The notes under the pieces: model-generated
Databases searched by the model: none
Told to the model about the DNA's origin: nothing
What the model saw: the letters and a program-made list of their open reading frames with translations, nothing else
Part shown: in pieces, positions 1 to 5,579 of the stretch
How positions within the stretch are numbered: position 1 is the stretch's first letter
Layout of the letters: every line of letters starts with the position of its first letter
DNA from: Oscillospiraceae bacterium
GTDB taxonomy: Bacteria > Bacillota > Clostridia > Oscillospirales > Oscillospiraceae
DNA length: 8,139 nt
Reading direction: 5' to 3'
Assembly (NCBI GenBank): GCA_021199595.1
Contig: JAJQHT010000018.1
Span: 1 to 8,139 of the forward strand
Program-made: the position numbers and the translations under genes

Positions 1-474
1 GTCCGGGCGGGTGTGGGAGAAGGAAAGAGCCAGCTCCGCGGCCCGGGTCATGGCAATCTGCTCCAGCGCGTAGTCATAGCTGAGCGCTTCCAGCTCCTCC
101 GGATAGATCTGTTCCTCGTCCTCCTCGTCCCAGACCCAGGCATCCTCCCCGGTGCGGAACTGATTTATCAGCTCCAGCATGGCGCGGGCCTCCGTCTGAT
201 TGTAGGCTCCTGCAACGGTGACGGCGTCATAGCAAGCAACCTCCCCGTTCTCGTCGTCTGTCTCCTGGACGGGTTCGGCGGACTCCTGCGAAGCTGCCGT
301 TACCGCCTCATAGCCGGCGGCCTCACCAATGGAGGAGGTCTCCTCCAGCGGGGAGGGGGCCTGCGCTTCAGCTTCCTCCACCGCCTCCGGAGCTGCCTCT
401 GGCGAGCCGTCCGCAAGGGCGGTCACACCCATGCACAAAAAAACGGCCAGCAGCAGCGAAATGATTGTTTTCAT
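1..474 (-). CDS. Secreted CAP/SCP-domain protein, N-terminal part (cut by window edge)
   Basis: The frame is open from ATG at 474 to the left edge, giving 158 codons with no stop, so the C-terminus lies outside the window. Residues 1-21 form a signal peptide (MKTIISLLLAVFLCMGVTAL then A, cleavage likely after ALA before D22). Residues about 22-92 are a low-complexity Glu/Ala/Pro/Ser linker. From about residue 96 the pattern matches the start of a CAP (SCP/PR-1, YkwD-like) domain: the helix ARAMLELINQFRTG, then LSYDYALEQIAMTRAAELAL, then SHTRPD, whose His154 fits the first conserved CAP cavity histidine (the family's HTRPDG segment). CAP proteins of Bacillota are typically exported; their activity is mostly unknown. 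The start is supported by AAGGGG at 486-491 (spacer 11) and a promoter upstream. It is separated from the upstream TSUP gene by a terminator, so it is likely its own transcript. The family call is fairly firm; the function is unknown. Confidence 0.85.
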   Translation of the reverse strand, partial: MKTIISLLLAVFLCMGVTALADGSPEAAPEAVEEAEAQAPSPLEETSSIGEAAGYEAVTAASQESAEPVQETDDENGEVACYDAVTVAGAYNQTEARAMLELINQFRTGEDAWVWDEEDEEQIYPEELEALSYDYALEQIAMTRAAELALSFSHTRPD

Positions 475-542
475 AAACAAGACGTCCCCTTTCCTTGTCT
501 AAGGCATATCCCCGTTCCAAAAATCACACACATTCCAAGTTC

Positions 543-572
543 ATTGTACCACACAAGACGCCCTGTGCGCAA
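543..572 (-). promoter_or_regulatory. Sigma-A-type promoter of the CAP-domain gene
   Basis: On the minus strand, TTGCGC (567-572) is followed by 18 bp and then TACAAT (543-548), the latter preceded by TGTGG. It lies about 70 bp upstream of the ATG at 474 and just downstream of the terminator of the preceding gene, where an independent promoter is needed. The -10 is 5 of 6 to consensus and the -35 is 4 of 6. Confidence 0.6.
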
Positions 573-578
573 GGCGGC

Positions 579-617
579 AAAAAGCCCGGCGTCCCGAACC
601 GGGCCGCTGGGCTTTTT
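579..617 (-). terminator. Rho-independent terminator after the TSUP permease gene
   Basis: The arms 579-591 and 605-617 pair as AAAAAGCCCGGCG with CGCTGGGCTTTTT (one G-T wobble), extended inside by CCC/GGG at 593-595 and 601-603 around a 5-nt loop. On the minus strand the hairpin ends in a T tract, 6 nt beyond the stop at 624. Because both arms carry A/T runs it could also work on the plus strand, but no plus-strand gene reaches it. Confidence 0.85.
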
Positions 618-623
618 GATGCG

Positions 624-1343
624 CTATGTTATCAGCATTACCGCGCCGCTGACGGCCATCATGGCGTAGATGGCCTTGCGCATGGTGTCGGAGTTGATTT
701 TTTTGAAGATGGTGTTTCCCAAAAGACTGCCCAGCAGCATTCCGGCCAGGCCTACGGCGGCGCACAGGAGAATGTGGCCGGTGACGACGCCGCTGGTGAA
801 GCGCAGCACCACCACATAGGCGTTGGAAATCATAAAATAGCCCTGGATGGTGGCGAGGTAGTCCTCTTTTTCCTCCGTGGCGGAGGAAAAATACAGGCTG
901 ACCGGCGGCCCGCCGATGGCGAACAGACCGCTCATCACCCCGCCCAGACTGCCGGCCAGAATACCGTTTCGTGCGTTGGCCTTTATCCGCACCCGTTTGG
1001 CAATGAAGATGAAATATATGCTCAGGGCGATAAGCAGCACGCCCAGCATCAGCTTGAGTATATCATTGTTCAGCCCGGCGGCAAAATGAACGACAATCCA
1101 GGAGACCACAAAATACGCCGCGAGCGGCGTTATCAGAAGCCGCCAGTTGACGTGCCTGCGATAGTGGATGGTGGCGATGGTGGCCTGCACGGCTGTTACC
1201 ATGTTGATGACCGCCGCCGAGCCAAGGGTGGAGCCGATGACATAGGGGAAAAACATCATGCAGAATATCCCAAAGCCAAAGCCTACCACCATATTCAGAG
1301 AGCTGCCGAAAATGCAGCCTATAAACACGATTAAATATTCCAT
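624..1343 (-). CDS. TSUP (TauE/SafE) family membrane permease
   Basis: This is a 239-residue, very hydrophobic protein with about seven to eight predicted membrane segments (near residues 1-20, 24-50, 66-88, 95-117, 126-151, 165-183, 189-211 and 221-238). The motif GGVMSGLFAIGGPPVSLY at 134-151 is the hallmark of the second half of TauE/SafE transporters, and the VVGFGFGIF segment at 19-27 is the matching element of the first half. The family exports or imports small sulfur- or carbon-containing anions such as sulfite, sulfoacetate or taurine-derived compounds; the substrate here cannot be told from sequence. The length is usual for a short TSUP member. The ATG follows the stop of the SprT-like gene by 9 nt, with only a weak ribosome binding site, which suggests translation coupled to that gene. 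A hairpin terminator follows at once, so this is the last gene of the unit. Confidence 0.9.
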   Translation of the reverse strand: MEYLIVFIGCIFGSSLNMVVGFGFGIFCMMFFPYVIGSTLGSAAVINMVTAVQATIATIHYRRHVNWRLLITPLAAYFVVSWIVVHFAAGLNNDILKLMLGVLLIALSIYFIFIAKRVRIKANARNGILAGSLGGVMSGLFAIGGPPVSLYFSSATEEKEDYLATIQGYFMISNAYVVVLRFTSGVVTGHILLCAAVGLAGMLLGSLLGNTIFKKINSDTMRKAIYAMMAVSGAVMLIT

Positions 1344-1352
1344 ATCTTACGT

Positions 1353-1913
1353 TTAGGGGAAATTGCTGTTCTTTTCGCTCCGCTCAAAAAGAGTCAGGTT
1401 GTGGCTGCCGCAGCGGGCGCACTGCACCCGGCTCCTTTGGCTGGAGAGGAACACATTCACAATCTTTCCGGCCCGGAGGTAATAGACCTCCTGACCGCAT
1501 TCGTTGCATACGATTTTATATTTGGCCCGCTGCGCCCGCAGGGCCTCCTGCTCCGGGGTCATTTCTGCGGTGTGGTTGGGGTTGCAGCCGACCCGACGGC
1601 ACATTTCCCGCCACACCTCGTCGTGATTGTGCTGCTCCCCTGGATGGAGAAGATAGACCGCGGCATGGGCGTATTCATGGCGTATGGTGTCGTAAAACTG
1701 CGCGTCGTTGCTCAGAATGGCCTGGGAGATGGTGATGCGCAGCGGGGCGACGTTGCCGTTCACAGGATAGCGGAAGTTTCCGAACCGCTTTACCATCCGG
1801 CTGGAGATGCGCAGCTCAATCTGGGAGGTGTCCACGCCGCACAGCTTATCCAGCCGGTCGTATTCCCGGCGGATGTCCGCTGTTGTATGGGGCCTGTCAG
1901 CTTGTATAGACAT
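1353..1913 (-). CDS. SprT-like zinc metalloprotein with C-terminal zinc ribbon
   Basis: Counting from the ATG at 1913 the protein is 186 residues. HEYAH at 79-83 is the HExxH zinc site, and His97 in [10 protein letters not shown] is the probable third ligand, matching the SprT arrangement (HExxH followed by a His-x-x-x-Trp helix). A zinc ribbon follows: CNEC, then CARC about 30 residues later. SprT-like domains occur in the Spartan DNA-protein crosslink proteases and in poorly studied bacterial proteins; no signal peptide is seen, so it is probably cytoplasmic. The start is uncertain: ATG at 1952 would add 13 residues ([13 protein letters not shown]) that look like read-through of the overlapping upstream frame. 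Neither start has a good Shine-Dalgarno. With the 1913 start it overlaps the stop of the upstream gene by 17 nt, implying translational coupling. The domain assignment is strong; the substrate is unknown. Confidence 0.88.
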   Translation of the reverse strand: MSIQADRPHTTADIRREYDRLDKLCGVDTSQIELRISSRMVKRFGNFRYPVNGNVAPLRITISQAILSNDAQFYDTIRHEYAHAAVYLLHPGEQHNHDEVWREMCRRVGCNPNHTAEMTPEQEALRAQRAKYKIVCNECGQEVYYLRAGKIVNVFLSSQRSRVQCARCGSHNLTLFERSEKNSNFP

Positions 1914-2619
1914 AGTCTGTGGCGGTGATGGTGGATATGGAGACATCGTCATAGGTGCCGTTGAAGTTCCAGGTAACGGACATATCCCCGGTGGTGCCGG
2001 AGGGGACGGTCAGGGAGGTGCTGAACAGACTGCTGACCGTCATGCTGCTGCTGTCTACTGATATGCTGCTGGTGGAGCAGGAGGTGGAATACCCGGCAAA
2101 GCTGATCGTGGCGGTGCTGCCCATGATACTCAGGCTGTAGGAGGTGACGGTGCCGCTGACGGAGATAGTGGTGGTGCCGTCCCCGTTATCGACTGCGCGC
2201 CAGGTAACGCCCATGTTCAGGGAGGTTCCCGTGTTAGAGGAGAAGCTGCCCTCGGCTGTGAGAGTTCCCGCCGCCGGGGCCTCGGTCGGCACGGCCGTCG
2301 GCGTGGGCGAGGGAGAGGGCGATGCCGTCGGTGTGGGCGAGGGAGAGGGCGATGCCGTCGGCGTGGGTGAGGGAGAGGGCGATGCCGTCGGCGCCGCTGT
2401 CGGCGTGGGCGAGGCTTCCGGCGTGTAGGCCGGGCCGGTCTCTGCCGCAGGGGTGATAACGGAGATGGATGCCGCAGGCGTGGCGGTGGCCTCCGCCTCT
2501 GTCACGGTTTCTGCGTCCGCCGTGTCGTCCGATTTGCCGCAGTGGGTCAGCAAAAGTACCAGCGCCAGAACAATGATGATTAATACGCAAAAGAGCGCAA
2601 TAACACGCCGTCTCTCCAT
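1897..2619 (-). CDS. Membrane-anchored protein with Ser/Pro/Thr repeat stalk and unknown beta-rich domain
   Basis: The protein has 240 residues in three parts. Residues 6-24 are one strong membrane segment after MERRR, ending in THCGKS; the residue before Cys27 is His, so a lipobox is unlikely and a membrane anchor with the C-terminus outside is favoured. Residues about 31-117 are a flexible, acidic then Pro/Thr/Ser-rich stalk containing [10 protein letters not shown] repeats. Residues about 118-240 form a Ser/Thr/Gly/Val-rich domain with alternating polar and hydrophobic residues typical of beta-strands ([20 protein letters not shown] near the start, [17 protein letters not shown] near the end); I do not recognise its family. 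Start choice is firm: GGGAGG at 2628-2633 with an 8-nt spacer, below a near-consensus promoter. It is the first gene of the unit with the SprT-like and TSUP genes. The role is unknown; display of the C-terminal domain beyond the wall is inferred. Confidence 0.85.
   Translation of the reverse strand: MERRRVIALFCVLIIIVLALVLLLTHCGKSDDTADAETVTEAEATATPAASISVITPAAETGPAYTPEASPTPTAAPTASPSPSPTPTASPSPSPTPTASPSPSPTPTAVPTEAPAAGTLTAEGSFSSNTGTSLNMGVTWRAVDNGDGTTTISVSGTVTSYSLSIMGSTATISFAGYSTSCSTSSISVDSSSMTVSSLFSTSLTVPSGTTGDMSVTWNFNGTYDDVSISTITATDYVYTS
2294..2383 (-). repeat. Three tandem 30-bp units encoding the Ser/Pro/Thr stalk
   Basis: The units are 2294-2323, 2324-2353 and 2354-2383, differing only at single third-codon positions (GGCGTGGGC, GGTGTGGGC, GGCGTGGGT on the plus strand). 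Partial copies flank both sides. Each unit encodes ten residues of the type [10 protein letters not shown]. Because 30 is a multiple of 3, gain or loss of a unit would keep the frame and only change stalk length. Confidence 0.95.
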
Positions 2620-2648
2620 AGAGCAGACCTCCCAAGGTTGTTTTCTAC

Positions 2649-2677
2649 ATTATACGCCGGCGCGGGGATAAAAGCAA
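2649..2677 (-). promoter_or_regulatory. Strong sigma-A-type promoter of the stalk protein / SprT-like / TSUP operon
   Basis: On the minus strand, TTGCTT (2672-2677), a 17-bp spacer, and a perfect TATAAT (2649-2654). Transcription would start near 2642, giving a leader of roughly 25 nt with GGGAGG before the ATG at 2619. It sits in the 77-bp gap after the LTA-synthase-like gene, in which no convincing terminator is seen, so some read-through into the operon is possible. Confidence 0.8.
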
Positions 2678-2696
2678 ATTTTTATAAGGCATATGG

Positions 2697-3893
2697 TTAT
2701 GGTTCGGCGGACGGAAAAGCGACCTGAAAGTAATTATATTCCAATACCAGACGGGAGAATGTATAGCGTTCGTAGACGATGCGGCGAACCTGCTGAACAT
2801 AGCGGGACGCCTCCTGGTCGCTGAAAAACCAGTCGCCGGAGAGAAAGAAAATGTTGCCCTGTGCGCTGTAATATCCCGCGTCCGTGACCCAGTCGGAATA
2901 GGCGCTGCCGTATAGGCTTACAAGCGGCATGGCAGCGGAGGCCGTGCCGGTGTCGGTGGCGGCGGCGAACAGGTCTCGGCCGCACAGAAAACGGGACTCG
3001 TATGCAATGCCCAGCAGATTCAGCAGAGTGGGGGCCGCGTCCAGCTCCGAGCAGGGCGTTTCCACCCGGCTGCCCTCCAGCCCTGCCCCCCACAGGAACA
3101 GGAAGGCCCGGCATTCCGTTTCCTGGCCGGTGAGAAGGCATATGACGGTGTCCTCGTCCAGCCCGTATGCCTCCAGCGCCGCCGTCAGCGATTCCAGGAC
3201 AGGCTCGCAGTCCTGGCCGTTCCAGACGTAATAGGCGAAAAAGGGAGCCTCTCCCGCGCAGGCCGCCACAGTGGCGGGGATGTCTGTGCCGTCGGACAGT
3301 GAGACGGCGTCGAAGCCGAGGGCCTGATACGCCGCCTCGCGGCTTTCATCCGCCGTGAAGGCCAGGCAGGTATAGCCCGCGTCCGCCAGGGCTGTTGGCA
3401 GGGCGTAGGGAAGGTATATACCCCGCTGACCTGTCCAGGCGAGCGCCGTATGACCGTGAAGACTGGTGGGGGTCATGCCGGTCAGCAGCGCAAACTCTAT
3501 CCCGTCCAGATCCTGATACCAGTCGGGCGCGTATACCTCGCCAAGTCTCGCACCCTCCGACCAGAGGCGGTACAAGACCGGGGTTTCCTCCTCGTCAGGG
3601 GTGGGGTTCCACGATGCCGCGCAGATGAGGATGAGGTTTTTCCCGGCCAGCAGGCCGGTATATTCCCCCTTGGCCGTTGGGGTGCAGGAGAGGAAATAAT
3701 CGCTCATTTCCCCAATCATGCCGCTGCCTGCCGTCTCCGAGCTGCTGAGATCCAGGGTCAGAAGATTATAGCTCTCGCTGCTTGCCCCGATGGCCTGAAC
3801 GTCCTGCGCCCTGGCCGACGTGGGCAGCAGCGCCCGTGCAATCACCAGCCCGGCCAGCAGCGCCCAAAGCGCCCCCAATATACCCCGCCGCAT
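2697..3893 (-). CDS. Exported LTA synthase/sulfatase-fold protein, apparently catalytically dead
   Basis: The protein has 398 residues. Residues 1-29 are a signal peptide or uncleaved anchor (hydrophobic 5-23, then TSARA before Q30). The rest follows the order of the LtaS extracellular domain: KNLILICAAS (85-94) for the N-V-I-x-I-x-x-E-S strand; DGIEFALLTGMTP (130-142) for the TSDAEF region; LPTALADAGYTCLAF and GFDAVS (165-198); APFFAYY (216-222); DTVICLLTG (248-256) for the strand before the YGDH motif; and DAAPTLLNLLGI then GRDLF (285-309), a strong family signature. The metal and catalytic residues are not where expected: Glu is Ala93, the Thr nucleophile position is about Leu129, and Asp-His is replaced around Thr255-Gln257. 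Active LtaS enzymes also have five N-terminal membrane helices and about 600 residues. GGGAG at 3901-3905 (spacer 7) supports the start. Fold assignment is from pattern and fairly sure; loss of activity is inferred by manual alignment. Confidence 0.75.
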   Translation of the reverse strand: MRRGILGALWALLAGLVIARALLPTSARAQDVQAIGASSESYNLLTLDLSSSETAGSGMIGEMSDYFLSCTPTAKGEYTGLLAGKNLILICAASWNPTPDEEETPVLYRLWSEGARLGEVYAPDWYQDLDGIEFALLTGMTPTSLHGHTALAWTGQRGIYLPYALPTALADAGYTCLAFTADESREAAYQALGFDAVSLSDGTDIPATVAACAGEAPFFAYYVWNGQDCEPVLESLTAALEAYGLDEDTVICLLTGQETECRAFLFLWGAGLEGSRVETPCSELDAAPTLLNLLGIAYESRFLCGRDLFAAATDTGTASAAMPLVSLYGSAYSDWVTDAGYYSAQGNIFFLSGDWFFSDQEASRYVQQVRRIVYERYTFSRLVLEYNYFQVAFPSAEP

Positions 3894-3919
3894 ACGACCA
3901 CTCCCATCCGCGTTTCTTC

Positions 3920-3949
3920 TCTATAAGAATGGAGCAGTTTGTCTGCGAA
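3920..3949 (-). promoter_or_regulatory. Possible promoter of the LTA-synthase-like gene
   Basis: TTCGCA (3944-3949), 18 bp, TATAGA (3920-3925) on the minus strand, each 4 of 6 to consensus. It is about 27 bp above the ATG at 3893, which leaves a short leader holding GGGAG. A separate promoter is expected because a terminator lies between this gene and the thiolase gene. An AT-rich tract at 3974-3988, further upstream, could help. This is the weakest of the promoters listed. Confidence 0.35.
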
Positions 3950-4004
3950 GCCAACCGCAAACCGTCGCAGGGAGAAAAAATTTTTCCATTTGGCGGGATA
4001 AGGC

Positions 4005-4040
4005 AAAAATACGCCCCGGCTGCCTTGACAGCCGGGGCGT
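4005..4040 (-). terminator. Rho-independent terminator of the thiolase gene
   Basis: A perfect 11-bp GC-rich stem (ACGCCCCGGCT at 4011-4021 with AGCCGGGGCGT at 4030-4040) closes an 8-nt loop, and on the minus strand is followed by ATTTTTG. It lies 29 nt after the thiolase stop. There is no T run on the plus-strand side, so it is one-directional. Confidence 0.92.
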
Positions 4041-4068
4041 GGAGGATTCAGGTGTTATGCGGAGCTTT

Positions 4069-5328
4069 TCAGCACTTCTCCCAGATGGTAGCAACGCCCA
4101 TGCCGCCGCCGATGCAGAGGGTGGCAAGGCCGAGCTTGGCATCGGGACGCTTGAGCATCTCATGCACCAGGGTGACGATGATGCGCGCGCCGGAAGCGCC
4201 GACGGGGTGGCCGATGGACAGAGCGCCGCCGTTGACGTTCACCTTGTTCATGTCGAAGCCCAGCTCGCGGGCCACGGCGATGGACTGCGCGGCAAATGCC
4301 TCGTTGGCCTCGATGAGGTCGATGTCGTCGATGGTCAGGCCGGCCTTGGCCAGCGCGTTGCGGGTGGCGGGGACAGGGCCGGTGCCCATGACCTTGGGGT
4401 CAACGCCGCCCTGGCCGTAGCTGACAAGCTTTGCCATGGGCTTCAGGCGGTATTTCTCGACAGCCTCAGCGCTGGCCAGAATGATGCAGGCCGCGCCGTC
4501 GTTGATGCCGGAGGCGTTGCCGGCGGTGACGCGCTGCTTGCCGTAATCAGCCTGCGGCTCCTTGCGGGCGTGAGCCTCGAAGGTGTCCACAATCTTGTCG
4601 GGCGTGTTGTCCTGGCTCACGGGGAAAGCGCCGCGCAGCTTTGCGAGGCTCTCGGCGGTGGTGTCGTTCTTGGGGAACTCGTCCACCTTGAACTCTACCA
4701 TCTCTTTTTTCTTCTTCACCATGACGGGGACGATCTCGTCGTCGAAGCGGCCGGAGGCCTGTGCCGCGGCGCACTTCTGCTGGCTGGACAGGGCGAAGGC
4801 GTCCAGATCCTCGCGGGTGATGCCCCAGATGTCGCAGATATTCTCAGCGGTGGTGCCCATGTGATAGTTGTTGTAAGCGTCCCACAGGCCGTCGTTTACC
4901 ATGGTGTCCACCATGGTGGTGTTGAACATACGGGCGCCGCCGCGGGCGGAGGGAACGGCGTAAGGAGCCATGGTCATGTTCTCAGCGCCGCCGGCCACGA
5001 TGATGTCCGCGTCGCCGCAGGCGATGGCGCGGGCTGCCTCGATAACGCTCTTCATGCCGGAGCCGCAGACCATGCCCACGGTATAGGCAGGGACGGAGAA
5101 GGGCAGGCCGGCCTTGATGCCCACCTGGCGGGCGGGGTTCTGGCCCTGACCGGCGGTCAGGATGCAGCCGAACATCAGCTCGTCCACGTTCTCGGGGGCC
5201 ACATTGCCGCGCTTGAGCGCCTCCTTCACCACTACGGCGCCCAGATCAGAGGCGGGGGTGTTGGACAGGCTGCCCTGGAATTTTCCCACTGCCGTGCGGC
5301 AGCAGGAAACCAAATAAATATCTTTCAT
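4069..5328 (-). CDS. thlA: Acetyl-CoA C-acetyltransferase (biosynthetic thiolase)
   Basis: The protein condenses two acetyl-CoA to acetoacetyl-CoA and CoA (or the reverse); in Clostridia this is the entry step to butyrate and related products, in the cytoplasm. It has 419 residues. The acyl-binding cysteine is Cys88 in VCGSGMKSV; NEAFAAQ is at 342-348; the catalytic His374 lies in GGALSIGHPVGASG; the second catalytic Cys405 is in CIGGGMG. VTAGNASGINDGAA at 267-280 is also typical. All active-site elements are present. The usual length is about 391-395; the extra length is an insertion near 237-265 (PVSQDNTPDKIVDTF onwards) just before VTAGNASG. The start is fixed by AAAGGAGG at 5337-5344, spacer 8. 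No crotonase, hydroxybutyryl-CoA dehydrogenase or acyl-CoA dehydrogenase gene is adjacent; the gene appears monocistronic between its own promoter and terminator. The symbol is by role; atoB or phaA naming would be equally defensible. Confidence 0.95.
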   Translation of the reverse strand: MKDIYLVSCCRTAVGKFQGSLSNTPASDLGAVVVKEALKRGNVAPENVDELMFGCILTAGQGQNPARQVGIKAGLPFSVPAYTVGMVCGSGMKSVIEAARAIACGDADIIVAGGAENMTMAPYAVPSARGGARMFNTTMVDTMVNDGLWDAYNNYHMGTTAENICDIWGITREDLDAFALSSQQKCAAAQASGRFDDEIVPVMVKKKKEMVEFKVDEFPKNDTTAESLAKLRGAFPVSQDNTPDKIVDTFEAHARKEPQADYGKQRVTAGNASGINDGAACIILASAEAVEKYRLKPMAKLVSYGQGGVDPKVMGTGPVPATRNALAKAGLTIDDIDLIEANEAFAAQSIAVARELGFDMNKVNVNGGALSIGHPVGASGARIIVTLVHEMLKRPDAKLGLATLCIGGGMGVATIWEKC

Positions 5329-5352
5329 CGGGGGTTCCTCCTTTAATATAGT

Positions 5353-5368
5353 GCTCCCCGCAGGGAGC
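5353..5368 (-). other. Small hairpin in the thiolase mRNA leader
   Basis: GCTCCC (5353-5358) pairs with GGGAGC (5363-5368) around a 4-nt loop. It lies 8 nt upstream of the AAAGGAGG site and within the transcribed leader. It has no T run, so it is not a terminator. It may stabilise the leader or tune access to the ribosome binding site; this is inference. Confidence 0.5.
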
Positions 5369-5370
5369 GT

Positions 5371-5497
5371 ATTCTAATTGTGGAAATCTTGCTTTTTCAG
5401 TATAGTACACCTTTTATTAAAAATCAAGACCTTCTTCCTCCGTGCGCTGGCGAAAAAGCTCAAAGCGTATGTTACAAATTTTTAACGATTCTAATTG
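5371..5497. repeat. Exact 10-bp direct repeat ATTCTAATTG in the divergent promoter region
   Basis: The two copies are at 5371-5380 and 5488-5497. The first is in the thiolase leader about 19 bp below the -10 element; the second overlaps the -35 element of the large plus-strand gene. The placement would suit a shared operator, but the sequence is AT-rich and chance cannot be excluded. Confidence 0.4.
5399..5427 (-). promoter_or_regulatory. Sigma-A-type promoter of the thiolase gene
   Basis: On the minus strand, TTGATT (5422-5427), a 17-bp AT-rich spacer, and TATACT (5399-5404), preceded by GTAC. The -35 is 4 of 6 and the -10 is 5 of 6 to consensus. Transcription would begin near 5392, giving a leader of about 64 nt that holds the small hairpin and a perfect Shine-Dalgarno. 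Confidence 0.82.
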
Positions 5498-5523
5498 ACA
5501 GAATATTAATAAAGTGATACACT
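5495..5523 (+). promoter_or_regulatory. Near-consensus promoter of the large secreted-protein gene
   Basis: A perfect TTGACA (5495-5500), 17 bp, and TACACT (5518-5523). Transcription would begin near 5530, giving a leader of about 50 nt with a short CGCC/GGCG stem (5537-5548) and AAAGGA at 5563-5568 (spacer 11 to the ATG). It faces away from the thiolase promoter; the two -35 elements are 67 bp apart. Confidence 0.82.
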
Positions 5524-5579
5524 GTTAATTAATCTACGCCTGCTGGCGCAGAAATATTTTTGAAAGGACTTACAATAGT

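Noticed and set aside
13..669. 218-residue plus-strand open frame opposite the CAP gene
   Set aside because: The opposite strand carries a signal peptide and the CAP pattern and has a promoter; the plus frame crosses the terminator hairpin and has no recognisable features.
495..1334. 279-residue plus-strand open frame opposite the TSUP permease gene
   Set aside because: The minus strand holds a clear TauE/SafE transporter; the plus frame is His/Gly/Ala-rich with no ribosome binding site.
2294..2383. CRISPR-like array
   Set aside because: The 30-bp units are directly adjacent with no spacers and encode an in-frame Ser/Pro/Thr stalk.
2545..2617. Lipoprotein signal at Cys27 of the stalk protein
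   Set aside because: The residues before the cysteine are L-T-H, and a His at the -1 position does not fit the lipobox; an uncleaved membrane anchor is more likely.
3921..4163. Small minus-strand open frame spanning the thiolase terminator
   Set aside because: It starts inside the thiolase gene in another frame, crosses a perfect terminator hairpin, and has no ribosome binding site.
3820..5346. 508-residue plus-strand open frame opposite the thiolase gene
   Set aside because: It is the antisense of an unmistakable thiolase with its own promoter, Shine-Dalgarno and terminator; the translated product is Gly/Ala/His/Val-rich without any domain.
5469..5488. Rex operator
   Set aside because: The half-sites are imperfect and the spacer is 6 rather than 4 nt, so it is not listed as a feature; mentioned only as a weak possibility.
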